Source: Butyrivibrio hungatei
Lineage (GTDB): Bacteria; Bacillota; Clostridia; Lachnospirales; Lachnospiraceae
Direction of reading: 5' to 3'
Assembly: GCF_900101605.1 (NCBI RefSeq)
Contig: NZ_FMUR01000017.1
Coordinates: forward strand, 27,304-91,303
Length of the DNA stretch: 64,000 bases
Shown one piece after another: positions 53,384-62,542 of the stretch; position 1 is the first letter of the stretch, and every line of letters begins with the position of its first letter. A program made the translations under genes and the position numbers. The notes beneath the pieces were generated by a model. That model saw nothing but the letters and a program-made list of their open reading frames with translations, did not search any database and was not told the DNA's origin.

Positions 53384-54034
53384 ATGAGAAAAATTATAGT
53401 AAATAACAGCAATATCGATTTAAGTTTTTTTAGAAATTTTGACAGTGTTGAGGAGAAAATGTCATTTAAATTAATTGGTCTTAAAGATAATAAGGAATAT
53501 CTGGAGGATATTCCTTACCGCAGATTTGAAGACCTTGCAATGGTGCCTATATGCATGGTAAGAAACTCTGAGATAGGAGTGGGGCATATTACAATAAGAA
53601 ATTCACACCTGGATCTCTGGGGGATAACATACGACAGATTGTGGAAAAATCTTATGGAAAATTCCACAAAAACAGCAGAGGTAAAGATTAAAACCATGCC
53701 TGATTTTCTAGGTGAAGATTATATTAACGATTTTGAAGTTTTACAAAATATCATTATTGTTTCTAACAAAGAACAGAATTATGGAGCGGGGGCAGTATTA
53801 TATCCGGGGGTACTTGAGAAAATATCCGATAAATACGGGAAAAATCTATATGTGCTTCCTGCTTCCGTGCATGAAGTCTTGGTTTTGCCGGAACAGGGTG
53901 AGGAAAATGAAGCAGAAATGCTTGAAGCGATAGTGCGCCAAGTTAACGCAGGTGTGCTTAGCAAAGAAGATTTTTTGAGCGATAAAATTTATTACTATGA
54001 AAAAACTGCAGGAATTCTCGCGGTTTGTGAATAA
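53384..54034 (+). CDS. DUF5688 family protein
   Basis: A 216-residue cytoplasmic protein. The C-terminal half carries the family pattern IIIVSNKEQNYGAGAVLYPG followed by LYVLPASVHEVLVLPEQG, as in DUF5688 proteins, common in Lachnospiraceae. The function is unknown. The N-terminal third is less like the family and may be a variable part. The gene starts just after the efp terminator, so it has its own transcription unit, but I see no clear promoter. Confidence 0.8.
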   Translation: MRKIIVNNSNIDLSFFRNFDSVEEKMSFKLIGLKDNKEYLEDIPYRRFEDLAMVPICMVRNSEIGVGHITIRNSHLDLWGITYDRLWKNLMENSTKTAEVKIKTMPDFLGEDYINDFEVLQNIIIVSNKEQNYGAGAVLYPGVLEKISDKYGKNLYVLPASVHEVLVLPEQGEENEAEMLEAIVRQVNAGVLSKEDFLSDKIYYYEKTAGILAVCE

Positions 54035-54185
54035 GTGTGCGCTGAAACGTGCATAAATACTGAATATATATTATACTTTATTTTATCTTCATAAAATGTT
54101 AAAATATATATAGTAATTAGATTAATTGTTTTGAAACAAAACAGAATTAAAATGCACGTTAACGCGTAGAGGGTAGGGGTAGATC

Positions 54186-55451
54186 ATGAAACGTAAAAAA
54201 AGAAATCAAGTAGCAGGCTGGAGAAACGACAGACAGGGGGTATTGGCAGTGTTTGCCGATAACAAGAAGTTTCTCATGCCGGGTATCTTTTTTGTGGCAG
54301 TTCTTATAACTGTAGCTGTAGCACATAAGGCAAACAGTATGGCATCTGAGTCGGCACTGATCGTCAATAAGGCTTCCATGGGAGAAGTAAAAGAAATCGA
54401 AGATATCAAAATGGAAGAGTGCAAGGATCAGAAGATAATAGATCTTGTTAATAGTTATTATCAGGCACAGGCTGAAGGAAATAAGGATGTGGTAAACAGT
54501 ATCTACAAGGGACTTGATGATACACAGGGACTTAAGGCGGAGGCAATTTCCCAGTTTATTGAAAAGTACGAGTCCATTACCGTATATACCAAGCCGGGAC
54601 CGGTTCCAAACAGTTACATTGCATATGTGTACAATATGGTTAAGCTGGTGGATTATGATAAAGCTCTGCCCGGTCTTGAAACACTTTATATCTGCACGGA
54701 TGAAAACGGAGAGTTATATTTTGATGCTTATTCGGAAGATAAGATGATCATTGATTATATCAAGTCTCTCAGTGTACAGTCTGACGTTATCGATCTTAAC
54801 AATAAGGTTGCGTCTGAGTATAACGAGATGATCAATGCGGATGAGAATCTTGCGGCACAGCTTACAGCTATGAGAAAGGACCTTCAGGCAGCTATGGGCG
54901 AGGCTATGGTTAATCAGGCAAACGGAGACGCATCTGCGGATGATGCGGGAGAAGCAGCTTCTGAGGAAACATCACAGGAACCTGAGGCACCTACTACTCA
55001 TACTATAAAAGCAAAGGAAGTCGTAAAGATCAGAAAAGGTGACAGTACAGATACTGAAGAACTTGGTAAGACTGAAGCCGGACAGGAACTTGTAGAGATC
55101 GAAGCTCAGCCTAACGGATGGAGTAAGATTGAGTACAACGGCGGAGAGGCTTTTGTAAAGACAGAATTCTTTGACCGTATCGACGATCAGGCCGATAACG
55201 GACAGAATGATACATCCGATGCAACGGAGTCTGACAACGCGGCAGACAGTGCAGACGGAAAAACAGGAAACAAGAAGATAAAAAATGATGCAGTAAATCT
55301 TCGTAAAGGACAAGGAACTGATTCTGCTGTTCTTGCTTGCCTTGACAAGGGAGCAACCGTAAATGTTATTGAAAATAGTGATAACGGTTGGTCAAAGGTT
55401 GAGTATCAGGGACAGACGGGATACATTAAGACGGAATTTATTGAGCAGTAA
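54186..55451 (+). CDS. Membrane-anchored protein with two bacterial SH3 domains, paralogue A
   Basis: A 421-residue protein. A basic cytoplasmic N terminus is followed by one membrane helix (about residues 32-52), an extracellular alpha/beta domain (about 80-230, with KPGPVPNSYIAYVYNMVKL near 140), an acidic linker, and two SH3-like domains (about 277-337 and 358-421). SH3 domains bind peptidoglycan, so this is probably a wall-associated protein. It is the first of three tandem paralogues; A and B are very similar up to the SH3 domains. No catalytic motif is recognised. Its gene starts behind AGGGGTAGATC, a leader shared with paralogue C. Confidence 0.8.
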   Translation: MKRKKRNQVAGWRNDRQGVLAVFADNKKFLMPGIFFVAVLITVAVAHKANSMASESALIVNKASMGEVKEIEDIKMEECKDQKIIDLVNSYYQAQAEGNKDVVNSIYKGLDDTQGLKAEAISQFIEKYESITVYTKPGPVPNSYIAYVYNMVKLVDYDKALPGLETLYICTDENGELYFDAYSEDKMIIDYIKSLSVQSDVIDLNNKVASEYNEMINADENLAAQLTAMRKDLQAAMGEAMVNQANGDASADDAGEAASEETSQEPEAPTTHTIKAKEVVKIRKGDSTDTEELGKTEAGQELVEIEAQPNGWSKIEYNGGEAFVKTEFFDRIDDQADNGQNDTSDATESDNAADSADGKTGNKKIKNDAVNLRKGQGTDSAVLACLDKGATVNVIENSDNGWSKVEYQGQTGYIKTEFIEQ

Positions 55452-55562
55452 TACGGAGGTAATTAAAGATTTAAAAAATATACACATCGACCGGAATCAT
55501 TAAACCTGAAAGTTCGCTCCTGTTGGACATTGCAATGCCCATATGTTATTATTGATGGGTAT

Positions 55563-55634
55563 GCACCCGTAGTCTAATGGATAGAACGGAGGCCTCCGAC
55601 GCCTTTAATGCAGGTTCGATTCCTGTCGGGTGTA
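55563..55634 (+). tRNA. tRNA-Arg (anticodon CCG)
   Basis: A 72-base cloverleaf. GCACCCG (55563-55569) pairs with CGGGTGT (55627-55633) and A73 follows. The anticodon stem GAGGC pairs with GCCTT with the loop CTCCGAC between them, giving anticodon CCG, which reads CGG codons. The T arm has TTCGATT. CCA is not encoded. It lies between two of the SH3 paralogues; a tRNA for a rare codon inside a duplicated gene block is worth noting, since tRNA genes are common insertion sites. Confidence 0.9.
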
Positions 55635-55687
55635 TTTGCTTTGAGAGTGTACTGCATTCTCTATTAAGAAATTAGCAGGGGTAAAGC

Positions 55688-56959
55688 ATGAAACAAAGAA
55701 AGCGTAGTCAAGTTACAGGCTGGAGAAATGATAGAACCGGTATTTTGGCGATTTTTGCCGACAATAAAAAGTTTCTCATGCCGGTTATTTTTTTTATTGC
55801 GGTCCTTATAACTGTAGTAATTGTATTTAAGGCAAACAGAACTGCTTCCGAAGCAGCATTGGCCGGTGACAATTCATCAGTCGGAGAAGTTAATGAGATT
55901 CAAGAGATCACAATGGAAGAATGCAAGGATCAGAATATAGTCGATCTTGTTAACAGATATTACCAGGCTATGGCGGACGGAAACAAGGAAGAAGTCAACA
56001 ATATCTACAGAGGGCTTGATAATACGCAGGGACTTAAAGCAGAGGCAATATCCAAATTTATCGAAAAATATGATTCGATAAAGGTATATACCAAACCCGG
56101 TCCGATTCAGGACAGTTATATTGCTTATGTATATAACATGGTTAAGTTATATGATTATGAAAAAGCTCTTCCCGGACTTGAAACGCTTTATGTATGTACC
56201 GATGAGAACGGTGAGTTGTTTATAAACGGTGACTCTGAGGATGAGACCATCATTAATTATATCAAGTCACTTAGTGTTCAGGCTGATGTAATTGACCTTA
56301 ACAACAAGGTTGCATCAGAGTATAACGAGATGATCAATGCTGATGAGAATCTCGCTGCACAGCTTACAAACATGAGAAAAGATATTCAGGCTAAAGTGGC
56401 TGAAGCAATGGTTGATCAGTCATCGGGAGAAGCATCTGTGGATAATTCCGGAGAAATGGCATCGGATGGAGCTTCTTTAGATGCTGAAGTGCCTACCACT
56501 CACACCATCAAGGCAAAAGATAATGTAAAAGTCAGAAAAGGTGACAGTACTGATGCTGAGGAAATCGGTAAGGTTGAAGAAGGCGATGAATTGACTGAGA
56601 TCGAAGCTCAGGCAAACGGCTGGAGTAAGATTGAATATAATGGCGAAGAAGCTTTTGTAAAGACGGAATTCTTTGAAAGAGTCGATAACGGAACCGAAGC
56701 GGGAGAAACTCAGGCAGATACGGCTTCCGGTGCTTCTTCAAATTCAACGGACGGTAATGCGACAAGCAAAGTAGAAAGCAAGAAGATAAAAGGTGACTCT
56801 GTCAGACTTCGTAAGGGACAGGGAACAGATTCTGCTATCCTGGCTACTATGGATAAAGGCTCAACTGTTAAGGTTATCGAGGAATATTCCAACGGATGGT
56901 CAAAAGTTGAATATGATGGACAGACAGGATATATTAAGAGCGAGTTTATCGACGCGTAA
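55688..56959 (+). CDS. Membrane-anchored protein with two bacterial SH3 domains, paralogue B
   Basis: A 423-residue paralogue of A with the same order: basic N terminus, membrane helix (about residues 32-52), extracellular domain (about 80-235), acidic linker and two SH3-like domains (about 279-339 and 360-423). Long identical stretches with A include NKVASEYNEMINADENLAAQ near 218, suggesting recent duplication or gene conversion. The linkers and SH3 domains have diverged most. It is transcribed after the tRNA; whether it shares a promoter with the tRNA is not clear. The start has GCAGGGG upstream. Confidence 0.8.
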   Translation: MKQRKRSQVTGWRNDRTGILAIFADNKKFLMPVIFFIAVLITVVIVFKANRTASEAALAGDNSSVGEVNEIQEITMEECKDQNIVDLVNRYYQAMADGNKEEVNNIYRGLDNTQGLKAEAISKFIEKYDSIKVYTKPGPIQDSYIAYVYNMVKLYDYEKALPGLETLYVCTDENGELFINGDSEDETIINYIKSLSVQADVIDLNNKVASEYNEMINADENLAAQLTNMRKDIQAKVAEAMVDQSSGEASVDNSGEMASDGASLDAEVPTTHTIKAKDNVKVRKGDSTDAEEIGKVEEGDELTEIEAQANGWSKIEYNGEEAFVKTEFFERVDNGTEAGETQADTASGASSNSTDGNATSKVESKKIKGDSVRLRKGQGTDSAILATMDKGSTVKVIEEYSNGWSKVEYDGQTGYIKSEFIDA

Positions 56960-56990
56960 TTGGTAAATTACCGGCGAGCAGGGGTAGATT

Positions 56991-58325
56991 ATGAAACGAA
57001 AAAAGAAAAATCAATCTCCGGAAGTGAAAAATGTAAGGCATAGAGAAGGATCTTTTTTTTCTGATAATAAAAATATTTTTATGCCGATAATATTTTTTGT
57101 TGCAGCTTTTGTGACTGTGGCTGTTTCGTACAAAGCCAATCTTATGGTGTCCAATTCGGCGGTTAAAGCCGGAAAAGCATCGTTGGAAGGCTCTGATCAG
57201 GTTGAAGAAAATGTTCTTGAAGAGTGTACGGATCCAGGGATAATCAATCTTATAAGCAGGTACTATACAGCGATCATTGAAGGCAATGCGGATGAAGTTA
57301 ACAGAATCTACAGAGGATTTGACAATTCGCAGGGAATTAAGGCTATGGCTTTAAACGGAATCATTGAAAGATATGATTCGATCAGGGTATATACCAAGCC
57401 GGGGCCTGTTCCAAACAGCTATATTGCATTTATTTATCAGATGGTAAAACTTGCCGATTATGATGAAGCTCTGCCGGGGTTGGAAACACTGTATATCTGT
57501 ACCGATACGGAAAACGGAGAGTTATATATATGCGGTGATACGGATGATCAGACGGTCATCGAGTATGTTAAAGCACTTAATGAGCAGGCCGATGTGATCG
57601 ACCTTAATAATAAGGTTGCATCTGAATACGGTGAAATGTTAAATGCGGATGAAAAGCTTTCGCAGATTCTTGATACAAACAGCACTGCAATAAAGGCGAA
57701 AGTACAAGAAGGATTGGAAGACAAGGCGAAGGCAGATGCTGCCGATGCTGCGAATAAGAACAACGAAGGTTGGCAGAATACCGATGCACAGCAGATACAT
57801 ACGATCAGGGCCATTGACGTTGTAAATATCAGACAAAGTGACAGTACAGACGCTGAAGTTCTCGCAAAGACAGAGATAGGTAAAGAATATCAGGAGGTTG
57901 AGAAGCTTCCCAACGGATGGAGTAAGATCCTTTTGGAGAAGGAAGACGGGGAAAGCGTAGAAGCGTATGTAAAGAATGAGTACTTTGAACGTGTTGATAC
58001 CGGAGAGGATACGGATGATGAGTCGGCGGAAGATGCTTCAAATGAGGCTTCGTCAGAACCTGAGGATACCGCTTCGGAAGATAGTTCATCTGATACTGAG
58101 GATAAGAAAGACGCTGACAATAAATCAGACGGAAAAGGTGAGACTAAGACAGTTAATGGAGATTCAGTCAGACTCCGTAGCGGACAGGGAACAGATTCCG
58201 CTATTCTGACCAGTATGGATAAGGGTGCAACGATCAAGGTGCTTGAGAATTATCCTTCCGGCTGGTCAAAGGTTGAATATGAGGGACAGACAGGATATAT
58301 TAAGAGTGAGTTTATCGACCAGTAA
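56991..58325 (+). CDS. Membrane-anchored protein with two bacterial SH3 domains, paralogue C
   Basis: A 444-residue paralogue, less similar to A and B than they are to each other. The order is the same; the linker between the SH3 domains is longer and very acidic (a run of Glu, Ser, Asp and Ala at about 340-378). The last SH3 domain (about 381-444) retains WSKVEYEGQTGYIKSEFI, almost identical to those of A and B. The gene begins 31 bases after B and shares its leader sequence. The following oxidoreductase gene uses a site that overlaps its end region. All three probably act at the wall. Confidence 0.8.
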   Translation: MKRKKKNQSPEVKNVRHREGSFFSDNKNIFMPIIFFVAAFVTVAVSYKANLMVSNSAVKAGKASLEGSDQVEENVLEECTDPGIINLISRYYTAIIEGNADEVNRIYRGFDNSQGIKAMALNGIIERYDSIRVYTKPGPVPNSYIAFIYQMVKLADYDEALPGLETLYICTDTENGELYICGDTDDQTVIEYVKALNEQADVIDLNNKVASEYGEMLNADEKLSQILDTNSTAIKAKVQEGLEDKAKADAADAANKNNEGWQNTDAQQIHTIRAIDVVNIRQSDSTDAEVLAKTEIGKEYQEVEKLPNGWSKILLEKEDGESVEAYVKNEYFERVDTGEDTDDESAEDASNEASSEPEDTASEDSSSDTEDKKDADNKSDGKGETKTVNGDSVRLRSGQGTDSAILTSMDKGATIKVLENYPSGWSKVEYEGQTGYIKSEFIDQ

Positions 58326-58342
58326 TACGGAGGTTGTTGACA

Positions 58343-59389
58343 ATGTTTGGACGATTTAAGGTGGGAATTTTGGGCACCGGCAGGATGGCTGAGCTCATGG
58401 CAATGACGCTCAAATCAATGAGAAGCGTGACTTGCTATGCCGTTGCTTCAAGGACAAAAGAAAGCGCCGACAGCTTTGCTTCAAAGTTGGGGATTAAGAA
58501 AGCATACGGCTCATATAAGGAATTGTTGAAAGATCCCAAGGTAGAACTTGTCTATATTGCAACGCCTCATTCAGAACATTTTAATAACGTAAAAATGGCT
58601 CTTTTAGCCGGAAAAAATGTATTATGTGAAAAAGCATTCATGCTTAATGAAAAACAGGCGGAACTGGTATTTAATTACGCCGAAGAAAAAGGAATTTTCA
58701 TTTCTGAAGCCATGTGGACAAGATTTCATCCTATGCGCAAGAAACTTCAGGAAATTCTTGACAGCGGTGTTATCGGCGAACCCAGTATGCTTACGGCAAG
58801 CCTTGGATACAATGTTGCTTCAAAAGACAGAATAACAAAGCCCGAGCTTGGAGGCGGAGCTCTCCTTGATCTTGGCGTTTATACGCTTAATTTTGCTTCT
58901 ATGGTTTTTGGTAATGATGTCGATGATATTATTTCCGTTTGCACCTACAATGATGAAGGAATGGACATGAATGACAGCATTACCTTGAAGTACAAGGATG
59001 GGAGAATGGCTGTTCTTAATGCTTCCGCACTTTCTATGAGCGACAGAAGCGGTGTCATCTATGGAAGTAAAGGCTATATTATCGTAGACAATATCAATAA
59101 TATCGAGGGGATTTCGGTATATGATGAGAATCATAATGAGGTCGCTTATCATAAGCGTCACAGGCAAAAGACCGGATATGAATATGAGGTTGATGCTTGT
59201 ATAAAGGCTATACAGCAGAAATTGACGGAATGTTCCGAAATGCCTCATTCCGAATCTCTCATGATGCTCAAATTTATGGATTTTATCAGGAAAAGAAATG
59301 ATATAACATTCCCGGGAGAGTGGAATGGAATTGATGAAATAGATGAAGATGAGTTTTATGATGAGGCCGAAGAAGACGATTTTGAATAA
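58343..59389 (+). CDS. Gfo/Idh/MocA family oxidoreductase
   Basis: A 348-residue NAD(P)-dependent enzyme. The Rossmann start KVGILGTGRMAELMA is at residues 5-19, the EKAFMLNEKQAE motif with the conserved Lys near 95, and the C-terminal beta-sheet domain has LGGGALLDLGVYTLNF near 170, which holds the active-site Asp and Tyr. Substrates in the family are sugars or cyclic polyols; the substrate here is unknown. The ATG at 58343 has CGGAGG nine bases upstream. It follows the SH3 gene C after 17 bases, so it is probably cotranscribed. The C-terminal tail is unusually acidic (DEDEFYDEAEEDDFE). Confidence 0.88.
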   Translation: MFGRFKVGILGTGRMAELMAMTLKSMRSVTCYAVASRTKESADSFASKLGIKKAYGSYKELLKDPKVELVYIATPHSEHFNNVKMALLAGKNVLCEKAFMLNEKQAELVFNYAEEKGIFISEAMWTRFHPMRKKLQEILDSGVIGEPSMLTASLGYNVASKDRITKPELGGGALLDLGVYTLNFASMVFGNDVDDIISVCTYNDEGMDMNDSITLKYKDGRMAVLNASALSMSDRSGVIYGSKGYIIVDNINNIEGISVYDENHNEVAYHKRHRQKTGYEYEVDACIKAIQQKLTECSEMPHSESLMMLKFMDFIRKRNDITFPGEWNGIDEIDEDEFYDEAEEDDFE

Positions 59390-59432
59390 GTTGTAATTAA
59401 ACGGGATAAAAAGTCAGTTGAGCGGAAGAAAT

Positions 59433-60827
59433 ATGAAAAAAGAGTTTTTTTTGGGGACACTTGTATTTATATTCTTGTGGGGTAGCTTTCCTGTGTCCGG
59501 TTATGCCGATGAATATGATGATAAGATTGCAGAGTCAGAGAGAGAAATCTCCGATCTGCAGAGGCAGACTGATGAAGCCAGAAAAGCTATAGAAAATCTT
59601 CAGGGTGAAAAAGAGAAAACAAAGTCGAATGTTGAAAATCTTAAGAATCAAAAACAAGGTTTTCAGAATCAGATCAATGAATATTCCAACAAGTTAAATG
59701 TCATAAGTGAGGAAATATCAAACAACGAAGCTGAGATGGATGAGGTTTCGCAAAATATAATCAGGTTGTCTAATGAGCTTTCTGAGGCCAGAGCGCAGGA
59801 AGAAGAGCGCTATAAGAATCTTAAGCTTCGTATAAAGGCAACTTATGAAAAAGGCGGAGATAAGGGGGTATTGCAGACTCTCTTGGGCTCCGGCTCTTTT
59901 CGTGATTTTTTGACAAAGTTTGAATACCTAAATGCGGTTGTTGCCTATGATAACAAGAAAATCAACGAATACAAGGCTTTGCAGAGAGAAATAGAAGCTA
60001 AGACCGATCAGGTTAAGCATGAAGAAGAAAGACTTCAGTCTATACAGAATGAGCTGGATAATAAACAGGACACACTGGAATCTTTGACGGCAACCGTCAA
60101 CGGACAGTTACGGTCGACAAACAAAACGCTTAATGACGAAAACGGAAAGCTTGCGGACTATGATAAAGAGCTTGCAAGACTTGATCAGCTTCAGAAAGAG
60201 CTTGCAGCTAAAGTTGCTTCCGCACAGGCAGAGTATGCAAAAAGACTTGCCAACAGGCCTAAGGAGAATACAGGTGGTGCTTATGCTGCTTCGGATTCCG
60301 AGCTTTTGTGGCTGGCAGCTACCATACAGGCGGAAGCAGACGGAGAGTCCTATGAAGGAAAGCTTGGTGTCGGCTCTGTTATAATGAACAGGGTAAAGAG
60401 TTCGGCTTTTCCCAATGATGTTGTCGGTGTTATTACTCAGAATATGCAGTTTGCATCATATCGCTCGGGTAAAGTTGAACTTATTATGGGTAGAGGTCCC
60501 AATACTATGTGCTTAAAAGCAGCACAGGCAGTTTTGGGTGGCGCCCGTACAGGTGATTATCTTTTCTTTATGACAAGGTACTGGGCCGATCATTATGGAA
60601 TAGCTGAGTACACCATGGTAGGTAATCATGCATTCTTTTACAAGTGGGTTGTCAAGGAGAAACCTCCGGAAGAACCACAGCCAGAGGAACAGCAATCGCA
60701 GCCACAGCCTGAACAGAATCAGGAAGCTCCTGCGGAAGAGAACAATGAAGAAGAAAACCATGACGAGGATTCGGGCGATGATTCAGATGATGATTCGAAC
60801 GATGAGGATGACAGCGATGACGAGTAA
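59433..60827 (+). CDS. Exported wall hydrolase: CwlO-like coiled coil plus SleB-type domain
   Basis: A 464-residue protein. A signal peptide (about residues 1-26) is followed by a long coiled coil (about 27-275) of the CwlO/PcsB kind, which regulates and targets such enzymes, and a hydrolase_2 (SleB-like) domain (about 288-400). The domain shows LLWLAATIQAEADGESYEGK with the catalytic Glu, and GVGSVIMNRVKSSAFP. The tail (about 405-464) is an extreme Pro/Gln and then Asp/Glu run, ending in alternating Asp and Ser. Such proteins cut peptidoglycan for growth or division. The ATG at 59433 is chosen because GCGGAAG lies upstream; the TTG at 59418 is less likely. Confidence 0.87.
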   Translation: MKKEFFLGTLVFIFLWGSFPVSGYADEYDDKIAESEREISDLQRQTDEARKAIENLQGEKEKTKSNVENLKNQKQGFQNQINEYSNKLNVISEEISNNEAEMDEVSQNIIRLSNELSEARAQEEERYKNLKLRIKATYEKGGDKGVLQTLLGSGSFRDFLTKFEYLNAVVAYDNKKINEYKALQREIEAKTDQVKHEEERLQSIQNELDNKQDTLESLTATVNGQLRSTNKTLNDENGKLADYDKELARLDQLQKELAAKVASAQAEYAKRLANRPKENTGGAYAASDSELLWLAATIQAEADGESYEGKLGVGSVIMNRVKSSAFPNDVVGVITQNMQFASYRSGKVELIMGRGPNTMCLKAAQAVLGGARTGDYLFFMTRYWADHYGIAEYTMVGNHAFFYKWVVKEKPPEEPQPEEQQSQPQPEQNQEAPAEENNEEENHDEDSGDDSDDDSNDEDDSDDE

Positions 60828-60876
60828 ATATCTTCACTTGAAAAAAGCGGAAAGATTTTTTTGGAAGATTTGCAGG

Positions 60877-60909
60877 GTAAGTGCAACGCTTGTGTTGCGC
60901 TTACTTTTT
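60877..60909 (+). terminator. Rho-independent terminator after the wall hydrolase gene
   Basis: GTAAGTGCAAC (60877-60887) pairs with GTTGCGCTTAC (60894-60904), with one wobble, and TTTTT follows. Confidence 0.85.
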
Positions 60910-60967
60910 GAAGGTGGCAAGTAGGTTACTCAGGGCTTCTTGTAGAATTTAAAGATATAATCAGTTT

Positions 60968-61019
60968 GTCAAAGTAACCGCAACACTATCTTTTTGCGTT
61001 GCAGTTACTTTGACTTTTT
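60968..61019. terminator. Hairpin at the left edge of the mobile region, with T tract
   Basis: GTCAAAGTAACCGCAAC (60968-60984) pairs with GTTGCAGTTACTTTGAC (60998-61014) over 17 bp with one mismatch (a G-U wobble in the minus-strand RNA), and TTTTT follows. The right arm is also the left inverted repeat of the candidate transposon. It would stop transcripts from both sides. Confidence 0.65.
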
Positions 61020-61022
61020 AGA

Positions 61023-62300
61023 TTATTTTAGCAATGAAGGTCTTAGAATGATTTCGTTTGGAGGGATTATTTCTAGACCAAGCAAAATAAAAAAGTCCAT
61101 TGGTAATACTGCTGTTGCCAAATCAAAAGCGCTTTTTCCAAACAAAGCTTTTCTTTTATAACTATTGATGTGATTCATCATCAATGAAATGTCTGCCTGT
61201 ACATATGGCTCAAGGGAGGCTCCCTTAGGAATTATATAACGGATCATTTTATGGTGGTTTTCACAAGAGCCTTTTTCGTCAGAGCGATTTGGTTCGCAAA
61301 AAAATATAGAAGTCCTTTTAGAGCCGGTTATACATGAGGTTTCCATGCCTTTAATATCAGAAAATTCGGAACCGTTGTCGGTTAGTATAAGCGGAAAAAC
61401 TTGAGAAAACAATTCTGTACCAAGAGCAGTTTCTATCATATCTAATGCTTCTACAACACATGATGAATTCTGATATTCCATGATAAAAGCAAGCTGCAAA
61501 GAAAGCGATGGAATCGTTAGTGTTAAAAGTGCTACATTCTCACCTTTTTTACCTTCTACGCAGTCCATCTCGGTTACACATACATCATTTTCCTCGATAT
61601 ATTTAAGATAATCGCCATAGAAATGCCCTACTTTAGCTGTGGATAATGGGGATATTTCTGAATGTTTACGAGGCTTCCGTTTAACTTTATCTCGAAGATC
61701 GATATTTTTGGCGTCAAGTGCATTTTTGTCTATCATACGGCGCAATGTAGCTTCGCTTATGGTTATTTCGTCTGCATAAGTCTGTTTTATGTGGTACGGA
61801 GATAGACCATTGATTATAAGTGGAGAGGCGAGTGTATTTATTTTTTCAAGTTCCTGTTCGCTGATATCAAATCCAGAGCGAGTAGATGTAAGAAGTGATT
61901 TGTATTTCTTCTGAGCATCAATGGCATAATAAACGGTTTTGTCATATGTACATAAGCCATTTATTTTTTTGCATCCGTTACATACATATGGGGAAGTTTC
62001 AAGTTTGGGACATAGGGCTTTTTCATAACAATCACAGTGTTTGGTGCATTTTGAATGGCATGTATAACACTTATTGCTACAAAGTGCATCGCCACAGACA
62101 TTCTTTAGATTGCAATTACGCTTGTGTTTACAGTCGTTTTCTATTGTGGGGACAAATAATGAGTGATTTCGTATTTCTCTTAAGACTGTTGAAGGTGCCT
62201 TTTCTAATTCTAATGCGATTTTTCTGATAGAAGTTTTGTGATTCAGTCGATCTTCAACCAAGACCCGCTGTTCGTGTGTTAAGTGCTTGTAGCCTGACAT
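61023..62300 (-). CDS. IS30-family transposase
   Basis: A 425-residue transposase. The N-terminal helix-turn-helix (YKHLTHEQRVLVEDRLNHKT, residues 4-23) is the HTH_38 type that recognises the inverted repeats. A Cys-rich segment (about 57-110, about 14 Cys in pairs) looks metal-binding, as in many clostridial members of this group. The catalytic core shows Asp in TEMDCVEGKKG near 245, Asp in LTDNGSEF near 310 and a Glu in DEKGSCENHHK near 345, completing DDE. The gene ends nine bases inside the left repeat. A hairpin at 62422 with a T run on the minus strand lies upstream and may protect against outside transcription. Confidence 0.92.
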   Translation of the reverse strand: MSGYKHLTHEQRVLVEDRLNHKTSIRKIALELEKAPSTVLREIRNHSLFVPTIENDCKHKRNCNLKNVCGDALCSNKCYTCHSKCTKHCDCYEKALCPKLETSPYVCNGCKKINGLCTYDKTVYYAIDAQKKYKSLLTSTRSGFDISEQELEKINTLASPLIINGLSPYHIKQTYADEITISEATLRRMIDKNALDAKNIDLRDKVKRKPRKHSEISPLSTAKVGHFYGDYLKYIEENDVCVTEMDCVEGKKGENVALLTLTIPSLSLQLAFIMEYQNSSCVVEALDMIETALGTELFSQVFPLILTDNGSEFSDIKGMETSCITGSKRTSIFFCEPNRSDEKGSCENHHKMIRYIIPKGASLEPYVQADISLMMNHINSYKRKALFGKSAFDLATAVLPMDFFILLGLEIIPPNEIILRPSLLK

Positions 62301-62421
62301 TTGATGTTCCTTTCAAATAAATATTTACACAAGAACATCAAAAATAAGCCCATTGACGGATGCGTATGGGAATGATAAATATAGATTGTAAATATATGAG
62401 ATGCCCTTGTGCATTATAAAA

Positions 62422-62460
62422 AACAGCATCGTATGGTCGCCAAACTGATACGGTGCTGTT
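62422..62460 (-). terminator. Hairpin upstream of the transposase gene
   Basis: AACAGCATCGTAT (62422-62434) pairs with ATACGGTGCTGTT (62448-62460) with wobble. On the minus strand the stem is followed by TTTTTT. It would stop transcripts entering the transposase gene from the right. Confidence 0.65.
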
Positions 62461-62542
62461 CTATTATAGTTTAATTGGTAGTTTTTTAAAATTTTTTTGG
62501 TAAAGTATAATTTTTCGTTTTCCATTGTGGCAAAGGAGAAAA

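Noticed and set aside
62325..62525. A 66-codon frame on the minus strand before the transposase gene
   Set aside because: It contains the T-tailed hairpin at 62422-62460 and has no ribosome binding site.
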